Positions 23,660-33,874 of a DNA stretch of 64,000 bases are shown here, piece after piece. Under the pieces are notes generated by a model. It was given only the letters and a program-made list of their open reading frames with translations. It was not told the origin of the DNA and searched no databases. This stretch comes from Hygrophila difformis (lineage: Eukaryota; Streptophyta; Magnoliopsida; Lamiales; Acanthaceae), in contig JAOANR010000015.1 of NCBI GenBank assembly GCA_030278955.1, positions 24,176,064-24,240,063 of the forward strand. The letters run 5' to 3'. The translations under genes were made by a program, and so were the position numbers. Every line of letters starts with the position of its first letter. Within the stretch, counting starts at the first letter, position 1.

Positions 23660-23998
23660 AAAAAAAAAACCTAAATAGTCTCATAATTATGTTTGATTTC
23701 CCAAATTATCCCATAAAAAATTATTAACCCAAACTTCTCCGGTAACTATGTTAATTTTTCCCAATCCCTCCTACCCACCCCTTAATCACAATTAAGGCTA
23801 ACATGGCAATGGATGGTGCTGCCATGTAATCGTCATTAGATTCACTAATCCACTGTCACGTCAGTCTTAATTGTCATTATGGGGGTGGATGGGATGGATT
23901 GGGCAAGATTAACATAGTTACTGGATAAATTGAGTTAATAGTTTATAGGATGATTTGAGAAATTAAGCATAATTATAGGACTATTTGGATTTTTTTCC
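23660..23998. mobile_element. Hairpin MITE, about 340 bp, with arms of about 150 bp
   Basis: The left arm (CCTAAATAGTCTCATAATTATG, CCCAAATTATCCCATAAA, GTAACTATGTTAAT, CCCAATCC) is mirrored by the right arm (GGATTGGGC, ATTAACATAGTTACTGG, TAGGATGATTTGAGAAATTA, CATAATTATAGGACTATTTGG). The element is almost one perfect foldback with a short central loop. A shorter relative lies at 26175-26385. Confidence 0.7.
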
Positions 23999-23999
23999 G

Positions 24000-24860
24000 G
24001 TACAATTATTCTAATTAAGCCAAAAAATATAAGTATTTTTCAAATTATGGGATGAATATTTTCAAATTTTTTTAAGCCAAAAAATGTAAGTGTTTTCGCT
24101 CTCTAGACTAGATGCATGGACAAGCATGGGTGATGACACAGGCTACGTCTATAAGTGTTGTTGACAACATTTGTCGACTACATACAGTAGTTAGTTTATT
24201 TTTATTTTTATTTTTATTATGTATAATCGGATTATTTTTCATAACACATTAGACCTAATACCAATCCAATGATATACAAGGAAAATAAAGGGAATCGTTA
24301 GTTTTGAAGCAATAAGGCATTTTCCTCGCATTTTTTTACGGTCGTCACCTCAATTATTACCTATGGACTATGGTGTTGCCAACAAGGCGCGCGACCAACT
24401 AGCCAAAGCCAACATGACGTTAGGCGAGGCACCAAGCGACGACTTTTTCAGTCAATAGATTTCTAAGAGCAAAAATGTACAGATAAATTTCTTGTTTTAT
24501 CTTCAACCTTGACCTTATAAAATAAAGTCACCTTCTTTTTAATTTTGGAAAATATTCTTTTCCAAAAAGTCCCCCAACCAAGAATGAAGATTAATTAATC
24601 TCGATGTTATCCCTTTCTTTTTATATTATAGAAAAATAAAAGTCTTCTGGAAAACTACCCCATTTCTTCATTGTGGGACAAAAGTTCTTCCTTTTTCTTA
24701 TATAGGGATATGTTTTCTCAAAAGCCCATTAAAATATTATGGCATCTGTCCATAAGTAAATAATAACTTTACCCATTAAATTGTAGCGATTTGGTTAGAT
24801 AAGTATTCATTTATGCCACATTACTTATGCCCATGACAATAGATGGTCACTTGGGGGACC
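24000..24860. other. Upstream region of the second proline-rich protein gene
   Basis: AT-rich, with no open frame and no repeat that I recognise beyond short A/T runs; presumably contains the promoter of the gene at 24935. Confidence 0.4.
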
Positions 24861-24869
24861 TCAAGTACT

Positions 24870-24877
24870 TATAAATA
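24870..24877 (+). promoter_or_regulatory. TATA box of the 24935 gene
   Basis: TATAAATA lies 65 bp before the ATG, matching the spacing at the 6667 gene. Confidence 0.7.
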
Positions 24878-24934
24878 TCACTCAAATTACAAGCATTTTC
24901 ATCAGGACAAACATAAATCAAACCATATTACAAC

Positions 24935-25612
24935 ATGGTTTCCAACAAATGTCTGTCTCTATTATTTCTTGTAGCACTCTTTGGCATTCCATCATATGCA
25001 CTACCACCCTTCCGTGATCCCCGTCGTCCCCCTCACAAGCCGCCTCATCACAAGCCTCCTCATCGGCCATCCCACCCACCTAAAGGCGCCCCAGCACCAT
25101 CACATTTATTTGATGCGGAATACGAATACGATGCTTCGATGTCATCATCACTTTTTTATGATTGCGAGGATGATATGACATGCGGTCATCACAAGCCCCC
25201 ACACCGCCCTCCTCACAAGCCTCCTCACAAGCCTCCTCACAAGCCACCCCATCCACCTTCCACCCCTCCTTCAGAGGGTCCGATACCATCACTTTTATTT
25301 GATTGCGAGGATGATATGACCTGCGGCCACCACAAGCCCCCACATCGCCCTCCTCACAAGCCACCTCACAAACCTCCTCCTCATCCACCATCCACCCCTC
25401 CTTCAGAGGGCCCGATACCATCACTTTTATTTGATTGTGAAGATGATATAAACTGCGGTCATCACAAGCCCCCACATCGCCCTCCTCATAGGCCACCTCA
25501 CCGTCCTTCAGAAGCCCCGACACCTCACAAGCCACCACACCATCGTCCTCCCAAGCCGTCTCATCCACCTGCATTCCCACCGTTGGAGGACCCAATTACA
25601 TCATTTTACTGA
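24935..25612 (+). CDS. Secreted His/Pro-rich protein with acidic-Cys repeats (225 aa)
   Basis: The protein starts with a signal peptide of about 22 residues (MVSNKCLSLLFLVALFGIPS, then YA). The rest is built from a repeat of 44-47 residues, seen three times. Each starts with an acidic cysteine module, (Y/F)DCEDDMTCGHH (third copy FDCEDDINCGHH), followed by a KPPHRPPHKPPHKPP tract and, in the first two, STPPSEGPIPSLLF. The N-terminal part carries PPHKPPHHKPPHRPSHPPKGAP and an EYEYDAS segment, and the protein ends in DPITSFY. Tandem DNA copies start at about 25160, 25301 and 25433. PPHKP-type tracts recall nodulin or extensin-like wall proteins, but the CEDDxxCGHH module is not one I know. His, Asp/Glu and paired Cys suggest metal binding or disulfide-linked assembly in the apoplast; that is inference. 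It is related to the gene at 6667. Confidence 0.85.
   Translation: MVSNKCLSLLFLVALFGIPSYALPPFRDPRRPPHKPPHHKPPHRPSHPPKGAPAPSHLFDAEYEYDASMSSSLFYDCEDDMTCGHHKPPHRPPHKPPHKPPHKPPHPPSTPPSEGPIPSLLFDCEDDMTCGHHKPPHRPPHKPPHKPPPHPPSTPPSEGPIPSLLFDCEDDINCGHHKPPHRPPHRPPHRPSEAPTPHKPPHHRPPKPSHPPAFPPLEDPITSFY
25160..25500 (+). repeat. Coding tandem repeat, period 141 and 132 bp
   Basis: GATTGTGA/GATTGCGAGGATGATAT starts at 25160, 25301 and 25433. The 9-bp difference in period equals three codons of the proline tract, so length changes keep the frame. Confidence 0.85.
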
Positions 25613-25755
25613 ACAAATGGGTTTTCATTAGAGGGTATCTTGATGCAAAATACATTTTGAAGCCAACCTTTTGACTAGTTATTACTTTCGTTTATCCGTC
25701 ATGCTCCAATTTATTTGGATTGTACTAAAACATCATCATCATTCCTCCTATATTA

Positions 25756-25761
25756 AATAAA
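25756..25761 (+). terminator. Probable polyadenylation signal of the 24935 gene
   Basis: AATAAA lies 144 bp after the stop codon in an A/T-rich 3' region. Confidence 0.45.
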
Positions 25762-26174
25762 ATGCGAGGATGTATGCTACAACTGGTTTATTGAAATGCT
25801 ATAGAATATTATACAGTATTAATTAGAAAGCTAGCTCTATCTCTACTTCAGTACTATTTGCATATTTTCTTGTGTATCTTTTGACTTTATGTGCATTCAA
25901 TCAGATTCTCCATAGGCTAACTGCACAGAAAAATTTTAAAAGGTGATATCTAGGCTATCGACATCTTTCTCTACTATCAATATTTTGATCAACTGGGGAG
26001 TAATCTGGTAATCCGCTGGCTGGCCAATCCACTTAATTAAATAAAATTCATGCACATATATATTATAAAGTTATAAATATTCTAAAATACTAACCTAAAT
26101 TACTAAACTCAATCCCAAAATATTTAGGTATATACTGCTTTATCGGCAATAAAAAATCTCTAATGATCCCATAT
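25762..26174. other. Intergenic, nothing recognised
   Basis: AT-rich, without open frames of interest. Confidence 0.4.
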
Positions 26175-26385
26175 ATCTAGCATAGTTACCCTAAATTTTT
26201 TTTTTCTTCCCAAATCATCCTATAAAAATTGAATTAACTATAATTTAGCAAATGGGATGTATTGGGCTAAGATTAGAATAGTGACCGAATGGATTGGATT
26301 AATTCATTTTTTTGTATTTTTTATATGATGGTTTGGAAAAGAAACAAAATTATGAGACCATTAGGGTTATTTTTTTCTCCTTATT
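26175..26385. mobile_element. Shorter relative of the hairpin MITE at 23660
   Basis: It shares CCCAAATCATCCTATAAA, GGGATGTATTGGGC and AAATTATGAGACCATTAGGG with the element at 23660-23998. The outer parts still form inverted arms; the centre is deleted. Confidence 0.5.
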
Positions 26386-26600
26386 TACCACCTTAGTGGA
26401 CAAACAAATCATTTTCTTTTTCAATACGGAGGTAAGTCTCCCGACTCCAACCTAGGGTTCGAATCCCCACCCAGTCCCCGACCCCCCCTTTGTTCCCTTT
26501 GTAATTTGAGTTGCATTGACTCCCACCATCCATTTCCCAAGTCTTTAATGGCTCATCCAAAAAAAATCTTAAAAACGATATCCACGTATGCCTAATCATG
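26386..26600 (+). repeat. Possible tRNA-derived SINE
   Basis: A B-box GGGTTCGAATCCCC lies at about 26456-26469, downstream of a GGAGGTAAGTCTCCCGACTC segment. No good A-box was found. The downstream part is A-rich near 26560 and 26635. From 26600 to 27050 nothing else is recognised. Confidence 0.3.
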
Positions 26601-27050
26601 GCTCTAGCAAAATATGCCACCCCAATTCGTCTAAAAAAAAAAACTCTTTTGGGGGTATTTTGGGCTAACGTTTGCGCCAACTTTGCTTGGGTGCCTATGG
26701 CACTGCGCGGTTACATCATGATGTTTCTTGACCCTTCTAGCCATCCTTCAGCATACTTTCATTATAAGAAAGAAATTATTTTTGCAATGGAAAATATTCA
26801 TTACAAATTGTATCAAAAATTCGGGGTTGATTTTAGCCATTACTGTGTACAGATTTCACAACGAAAATTTTGTTCATTATTATACTTTTGTGACAGAGTT
26901 AAATTCCGTTACAAATTAAGATATATGGAATTTGCGACTAAAAAATATTTTGCGTCAAATTAAGTAAGAAATTTATTTCGATTCATTATTACTTGTTCAA
27001 TTCCGTATTCTCAATCCTTATATGCTATACTTGTAATACACCTCAAGGTT

Positions 27051-27890
27051 TTAATTTCGACGTACAAGACCATCCGTTCCAGCCAACATTTGATACTTAT
27101 CTTTCCTTGTAAGCTTAGTGCATTTGTATTTCAATGTCTCTCCAATCAATTCTTGAACTTTATTTGCAGTTTCATGGATAGATCTTGTGGCACTGCAAGT
27201 TCGATCAACCGATAACTTATCCAAAAACGTAATGTCATAAACCGGTGAGGGGTTCATGAAGAAGAAAATTATATCCAGACTTTTGTATCCACGTGCGGTC
27301 GACCCATGAAACATGCCAACATTCAAGGAGACAGCCACCGGAAAGATCTGATCCGTAACCTCGGCAAACAACGCTGAAAACCTTAACAAATAAGGCTCTC
27401 GACACGTTGTGCCTTCCGGGCAGATGATCAAGTTCCAACCTTCATCCAACATTTGTTTCATTATCGCCATGTCCTTAGCACGATCCCTTGTCAATCTGCA
27501 GGTTCTTATCGGGGACAAGAACTCGGTTAGCCATGACACCGAATAGGTAAGACCAGCGGTCCTTCTCCCGAGAAATATAGAAATGAAAATAGGATCTAAA
27601 ACGCATCTGTGGGAGGCGACGACAAGAGCGCCGATGTTATTGGAATTTGAGGGTTTTCTAGGTGGGGTGCCTTTAACATTGATTTTGCAACCTAGGAACG
27701 GCATGACGTATCGGGCATATGAGAAGGGGAAACATAAACCCAAGATAATACGTAGGAGTGATAGAAGAATCCCCACTGGAAACCACACAAGAATTAGTAA
27801 TGCAATCAATGGAGTAGGTTTTTGGACCAGTCGACCGTCGTGGAAGATCACAGGCTTCGGCAACTTATCTGGACTCACTGGGCAAGTTCC
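27051..27890 (-). CDS. Glycerol-3-phosphate acyltransferase, exon 2 (acyltransferase domain)
   Basis: This is the second exon of a two-exon plant GPAT gene, predicted from an AAACAG acceptor (exon starts 27890) to the stop at 27051. The product transfers an acyl group from acyl-CoA to glycerol-3-phosphate in the ER, in the land-plant family that supplies cutin and suberin monomers and anther lipids. All four acyltransferase blocks are intact: HRCVLD (HX4D) with ASH before it; SWLTEFLSPIRTCRLTRDR; PEGTTCREPYLLRFSALFAE; and IFPVAVSLNVGMFHGSTARG. Two hydrophobic segments precede block I. The C-terminus LAGTDGLV is usual for the family. With exon 1 the protein is 479 residues, close to the usual 480-530. 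Which GPAT subgroup it belongs to cannot be fixed without a tree. Confidence 0.88.
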   Translation of the reverse strand, partial: GTCPVSPDKLPKPVIFHDGRLVQKPTPLIALLILVWFPVGILLSLLRIILGLCFPFSYARYVMPFLGCKINVKGTPPRKPSNSNNIGALVVASHRCVLDPIFISIFLGRRTAGLTYSVSWLTEFLSPIRTCRLTRDRAKDMAIMKQMLDEGWNLIICPEGTTCREPYLLRFSALFAEVTDQIFPVAVSLNVGMFHGSTARGYKSLDIIFFFMNPSPVYDITFLDKLSVDRTCSATRSIHETANKVQELIGETLKYKCTKLTRKDKYQMLAGTDGLVRRN

Positions 27891-28421
27891 CTGTTTCAGA
27901 TTAAAACATGAAACGTACTATGGTAAAAGAACAATTTCAATAAAGTAAATCCTTGTATAACATAGCTCACGGAAAAATCCCTTTTTTAGTATTATAGTAT
28001 TTTCTTTCTCCACACTTTGTAACTATTTTTTATAGATTTTCATTTTTGGTATCATGGCTCCGGGGAAAACAATTGTCGTTTGATTTCGTTGCCTAAAGTT
28101 TGTGGCTTTGGAGTATTTTGTTGCATGTTTCGTCGCTTTGTACAACAGATTACTAACTAGACGACTAAATTATGTCGTCTTCCGTCGAGATTTTTGTAGT
28201 AGGTACTTATCTTTCATATATATATTTTAGGCTGTATATCAATGGTTTTAGGTGTTAATTAAGTGCAGTAAAAGTTAGAAATTTTTAAAATATATGGGCT
28301 CACACATACATGCGTACGAAGAACTATGATTTAATTATGTTCACCAAAAAAGAACTATGATTTATGCTTCCCGAAATTTACCTTTAGTCCATCTGCTCAA
28401 CTTTCAACATATATTTATTTA

Positions 28422-28611
28422 CTCCCTCCGTCCCACCCCAAGTGTCTTGTTACTGTTGGGCACGGAAATTAAGGTAGAGTTGGTTTGTGAGTATATGGTG
28501 GGGTCCACATAGTTGTTAGTGGGGAAAATTATTTCTATTTATAGAAAGAAGACATTTGTAATGGGACATCCAAAAATAGTAAGTAGGACATTTGGAATGG
28601 GACGGAGGGAG
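28422..28611. mobile_element. Stowaway-type MITE in the GPAT intron, 190 bp
   Basis: CTCCCTCCGTCCC and its complement GGGACGGAGGGAG form the ends, flanked by TA on both sides (28420-28421 and 28612-28613). It lies in the 1304-bp intron (27891-29194). The rest of the intron includes AT-rich sequence with ATT/AAT microsatellites (28660-28760) and no other element I can name. Confidence 0.9.
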
Positions 28612-29194
28612 TATTAATTATGTCCTTCACTGTCTATTTCATTTTGAAATATGTGAATTTATTTATTATTATTATTATTATTTGAAAATAATAAATTTCA
28701 GAATTTATTTAAAAATAATTAATTTTAATATCTTAATAATAATAATAATAGTAGTAGTAATAGTAATGTTTTATTTTAATAATTTCATTCATTTGCAAAT
28801 CATGTATTGTTGAAGAAATATAAATTTCTCAGAATATAAAATACTTGAGGCCATTATATGTCTTTTTATTTCAATCATGTGTTATTTATCAACAAAATTT
28901 TATCCAATACTATTCACCAAACTAAGAACCATCATTTAACTTCCGGACATGAAAATAACTTTTAATTTTTTTTTTATTTTTTTATTTTTTATTTTATAAA
29001 CAACATGACAATAACCTTAAACCATTCAATTTATAGGCTAACAAGCAAACCCTTATATGAATGGACAAATACCATAAAAGGTCAAAAGACATATAAATTT
29101 TCTCAGATTCGGCCTATTTAATTGGAACGATAATATAAATATAAATATCACAAAAAATATCAATGAATAAGATTGAAACTGAAATATCTCAAAC

Positions 29195-29794
29195 GTTGCA
29201 TAAACTCCTTAGCGAAAAATGGCTTTCACAGTGTCCAATTCCGATATCCGGCACAGACGAAGATCCAAATGCATTTTTAAGGGCAATAGTGAACTCTTGT
29301 CCGTTCAATACCGTAGAAGTAGCGAGAAATCCTGTAGCAATGCCCATAAACGAGGAAATCTCAGCACCCCATACAAAATCCACATCAAGATAGTTCTTCA
29401 AGAAGGGTTCAACCATAATTCGAGGATTCATTGTCACCACGCATTTCTTTCCACACGATGAAAATACGCGCCAAGTCTCTGGATGCAAGTCCTCCGAATA
29501 GTGTTTAGGCAACACAGCCTTCGCAGCTGATTCAATATCGGATACTTTGACGCCTAGAAAAGTCGCGAATACGAGCACCCTCACACCTACATATTTCGAT
29601 TTGAAATTGTACAATAGCAAAAACACTGGTGTGAGAAGCAGCAAAAACCCTAATCTTAATATCCCATCAACATCGAATGCAATTAGGGCAAAATAGGGAA
29701 AAGGGTTAGGGTCAATAAGCAATGCTCCATCCATATCAACTACAATACTAGACTTTTTGTGATCTTCGGAGTTGCATCGATCGATCGTCACCAT
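29195..29794 (-). CDS. Glycerol-3-phosphate acyltransferase, exon 1 (HAD-like N-terminal domain)
   Basis: The ATG is at 29794, 83 bp from a TATA box. The 200-codon exon ends at a GCAAC|GTTTGAG donor that joins exon 2 in phase 0. This is the HAD-phosphatase-like domain found at the N-terminus of land-plant GPATs. Motif I reads VVDMDGALL, so both aspartates are present but the usual threonine is alanine. The family's motif III region, normally GDxxxD-like, reads GIGHCESHFSLRSLC and lacks the acidic residues. A phosphatase activity (which makes sn-2 monoacylglycerol in the GPAT4/6/8 group) is therefore doubtful, and the enzyme more likely resembles the acyltransferase-only members. A hydrophobic segment (FLLLLTPVFLLLYNF) is present. 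The donor site was chosen by homology of the junction and is not proven. Confidence 0.82.
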
Positions 29795-29876
29795 ATTTTT
29801 CCTACATGTATGAAAGAGAACTTCTACAAAACTACAGAATTAATGGACTGAGTCAATATAATGGAAATTACAGGCT

Positions 29877-29884
29877 TTATATAC
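29877..29884 (-). promoter_or_regulatory. TATA box of the GPAT gene
   Basis: On the minus strand, TATATAAAG lies about 83-90 bp before the ATG. Confidence 0.6.
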
Positions 29885-29889
29885 ACAGT

Positions 29890-30912
29890 TTTGAGACATG
29901 ATTGCTGTGTTATTTTTTAAAAATAAAAATTGTCTAGTTATAGAGAGAAAATAGGTTTCTTACAATTGATTATATATTTAATAGTGTTACTGCTGTTTCG
30001 GCGTAACGCTTAATCCTCTAGACGGTGATTTCAAGGTCGGAAAGTGGGATGAAGACGAATCTGAAGTTGAATGCTAGAAACTAGAGTATCGCGGAAAACA
30101 AAGGAATTAAAATGCGAAAATAATTAAAAAAGGCAGAAAAGAAAAGTAAAATACTGGAAAAGTAAAATGTACATTGTATTGAAATATTGGGTGGTGTTGG
30201 AATAATTTTTTACAGTATTGATTATGGCTATATAGAACTAGAGGTGCCTTTCTATGAAAAGACACCTTTCGGGGGAAAAGACGCAACCTAACGGACACTA
30301 GTCTTCTCCCGCTTTTGTATAATATGGCACGAATAAGCCTTCTGCGAGGAGGAGGACGTCTCTTCGTTAACGATGACATCATCTTGAAATATTTCGGAAT
30401 CACCTCCCTTGGCTTGTGGTGCTCGGGCAGTTTGCTCGGGCTTGGCGTCTCCGGATTGCGCCTCTATTTAGGACAGGTGGCTCGCTCTGGATGACTTCCT
30501 CGGTTCCATGGGCTGGTCCTGGGTTAACTTTCCTCCGTTCGAGCCTGGTTATTGGGCCCTATATGCAATCTGGGGCTGAAGTTATATAGGACATTATTAA
30601 CACATTTTCTACGTGGTAATAGGTTACCCCCATTTTTCAGTAAATATGGGCCTTGTTATGGTCCTTTTCTTTTTTTTTTTACTGAAAAGTGGTTTTTTTA
30701 GCCGGTAACCTCCTTAGTGGGTTACCAACCCTTCAACTTCTCATTTGATCGTGTCTTGTGTAACAGGCGCCAAAACGACAAGGTGCAAATAGATCCCACC
30801 AAAACCGGCCTTTGTACTTTTTTCAAAATCTCCCCGTTTGTTCTTCTTCCGCACCCATAATCCCTAATCCCTTTACTTGAAACCCTAGCTTCCGCGGGCA
30901 TAGTAATCAGCA
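29890..30912. other. Region between GPAT and the PMD pseudogene
   Basis: No gene is recognised. A possible repetitive unit starts near 29984 (TGTTACTGCTGTTTCGGCG), and GC-richer sequence at 30400-30560 looks transposon-derived. 30560-30912 is probably the promoter and leader of the PMD gene. Confidence 0.4.
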
Positions 30913-32524
30913 ATGGAGCATATTCTTGATGAAGCGACAAATCTTTCACCCAGCTGGTTCGTCTTGCAAGATCGGCAGACATTATCCTTGTTGTTGATCC
31001 TTCAGAAGTCCCAATTTTGCTTTCTAGAGATGCCATACAAGTGTCAAAACCCTTCTTTCATACTCTTGCAAAGGCAGAATCGTAGGACCTAGCGAATGAA
31101 TACACCAATACTAGGAAGGCGGCGATGATTGGCCAGGGGGCAGAACGTCGGGAAAAAATTGCAGGCCAGTTACGACAACTCCCGTTGAGACCCAATTGTG
31201 GTTTAGATGGATTGCGCGAATGCTGTACTATTATGAAGACCAATGGAAACAGAAAGGTATTGACAGAGCCATCAGTTTATTCAGGTGTGCTAACCTTCGT
31301 CCCATATTCTCGTTTCATTCAAGTTATTGCAATTTTATGGAATCCCTTGATAAACAGTTTTATGTTTAAACAAAGATTTATGAGTCCGAATCTATTAGAT
31401 GGTGCGATGGTTGCATGTCTTCTAGTAGTTGGAGATGTGGCCAGTATTGATCCTTCAGAACATCCCTCGTACATGCACCAATTTCATTGAGATAAATATG
31501 GAAAGGGGTTTGCCTCCTTTTGATAAAAAGTATGTTGCCTTCTTGTTGTACTGGTTCAACAGCTATGTGATTGATTGACAAAGCAAAGCAATAAACGGTT
31601 CGTTCTTCCCAAAGACTTTTAGGTTAGCGAGGGGTGACAAACTAAGTATAGGAGCCTTTTTCTTAGCCCAACTTTACTTCAGTCTGAGTAGATTCGTGAG
31701 GCCAGGAATAATAAACAAAACGCTATGTCCCAACTTATCGGGCCACTCTGGTTCCTTGAGTCCTGGTTTCGATTGTACTTTCCCTCTTGTTTTTCGGGTA
31801 TCATTCCGGCAATTGAGCCCAACTCTATGGCTCTAAATGAAGCCATTTTTGAAAATACTTGATTAGAGATGCAACTGACGAATCTAGTATTAGGGATAGT
31901 AAAGACCAGAGATCAACGCAAAATTTCGTTGCGTACCGTATTTATGATCACTTAGCTCCTTATCCTTTTGGGGTTGATCTGAGTATCCAGTGTCCCTTCG
32001 ACATTCCCGTAGAGGCTAATAACCTTACCCTATCTTGGGAGTCGATCGTTAAGCCCCGTTTCGTTCTTCCTATGAAAGAGACAAAAAAATCGGTGATAAG
32101 AGCACAGGTTTACCACTCGCATTTCTTATCTCATCAATTCGGTTGTGCACAGGGTATTTCTCGGATGATATACCCGAGCCATCTTAGTCAACGACTCCGA
32201 GAAAAATATAAGTGTTCGGCAAGTCAACCTGATAATGGCCAAAATTGTCCATTATTTCCAATCCATTTCCGTATCTAAGACGGACATTTTGATTGTTTTC
32301 TAATCTTATTTCAATAAGAAAGCAGTTGAATTCGACAGATTAATGTGAGTTTATAAAAATAATAAGCTTGTAATGAAAAACACAAAAATATGCAATTTTA
32401 ATTGTATTTGTGTTAGAAAAATCCAAAAACATGAAAAAAGGAAAAAAAAAAAGAAAAAAGAAAGAAAAGATGGGAAAAAGAATAAAAATCCCACAAAACT
32501 GAAAATTTGGTTAAGTATTGAAGA

Positions 32525-32990
32525 TAGGTGCGGTCTATCATACAGGTGCGGTTTAACCGCACCCGTAGAAGAGACCGCACCTCGACAAGAAGAAGCCAAA
32601 AATTTTGTTATGTGTTGGAACTTGGTGCGGTCTACTAGGTGCAACCGCATCTGCCTAAAGAGACCGCACCCCTGAAGGAAGAAGCCAAAATTTGACCAAA
32701 TGTTGGAAGAGATGCACTACTACTCGGTGCGGTCTACTTGGTGTGGTTTAAACCGCACCCATCCAAAAAGACCGCACCTGATTGGAGCAATAAGAGACCA
32801 AACACAGGAGAAGATGCAAAAATTGGGCCAAGTGTTTAAGACTGGTGCGGTCTATTTGCTGCGGTATAAACCGCATCAACCACATTAGACCGCACCAGGA
32901 ACAGAAGATCAAAGAAGCGAAGACCGCACCCAGTGCGGTATACCCAGATGCGGTATAAACCGCATCACATTCAAAAGACCGCATCTCAGA
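32525..32990 (+). repeat. Palindrome array, GTGCGGT/ACCGCAC type (promoter-side array, copy 2)
   Basis: Units read GGTGCGGTCTA...GGTGCGGTTTAAACCGCACC...AGACCGCACC, repeated about five times with a period near 90 bp. Each unit has a central perfect dyad flanked by an outer inverted pair. Spacers contain GAAGAAGCCAAAATTT-like sequence. Confidence 0.9.
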
Positions 32991-33089
32991 AGGACGGATC
33001 CAATCAAAGCTGTGCAACACATGATAAATGCATGCTCCTATTAATGGACCCTGTTTGACCTAATGGGCCTAGGGTTTCGTGAAAAAGAG

Positions 33090-33097
33090 TATAAAAA
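33090..33097 (+). promoter_or_regulatory. TATA box of the giant LTR, copy 2
   Basis: TATAAAAA lies downstream of the conserved block GGGCCTAGGGTTT. The equivalent in the reversed copy is TATAAAA at 59046-59052. Distances from the LTR start are about 860 and 835 bp. Confidence 0.6.
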
Positions 33098-33874
33098 GGT
33101 GTCTCCTCCATCACTTCAAAGAATTTTATCCATTCAGACACACCAAAAAGTTCAAAAAGAGAGAGCAAGGACTGAAGGTTCTTACCACTAAGGGTTAAGT
33201 AGGTAGAGTAGTGTAGATTTATTTTTCTTGTATTTTAGCTCAGTTTTAGTTTATTTTAACCATAGATTAGTTGTAAAACTCTTATTCTTATCTTTCTAGA
33301 GTAGCCATCACCATATATTTAAAAGCTTTTTAGTTTAGAATAAGCCTAACATTCAAATAATGAGTGGTTTTGGGTTATTTTATCATGCTTTCAAGTGTTT
33401 TAATGCAAGGAAAATTACAGAAATGAGTTTCGTCTCATGTGTTTGACACTATTTAATGCTTTCCTAGTCATTTAATGTGTAGAATGTTTGTTGGCAACTA
33501 AGAGTCATTTATTATGTACTAGTTGACTTTCAAATTTAATAAATGCATGTGTGGTGGGTGTGTAGCATGTTTTTTGCCTTAGAGCTTCAAATAGTGTTCT
33601 TAGGGTTTAGATAATTTTAGGGTTTGCTAGATCTAGGGTTTTAATGCTTTATTTTATTTTCTTGTTTTAGATCTAAAATTTATGCTTACTTAGATAATGT
33701 TGGTGATCTTATTTATTATGCATGTAGTTTTTAGTTTTTATGTTATTTTTGGTAGAATAGACCTTTAATTCCATGTTTGTAGTTTTAGGGTTTAATTCTT
33801 GCAATAGCCCACTGTGTATGTATAAATTGTCAAAACACAAAATTTTCACTAAGTATAACTGCGAGATGAAATTG

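Noticed and set aside
25080..25595. 171-codon minus-strand frame
   Set aside because: Antisense shadow of the repetitive His/Pro gene at 24935; the repeat keeps several frames open.
26598..26963. 121-codon plus-strand frame
   Set aside because: AT-rich repeat-like DNA with no motif, promoter or coding signature.
27583..27948. 121-codon plus-strand frame
   Set aside because: Antisense to GPAT exon 2.
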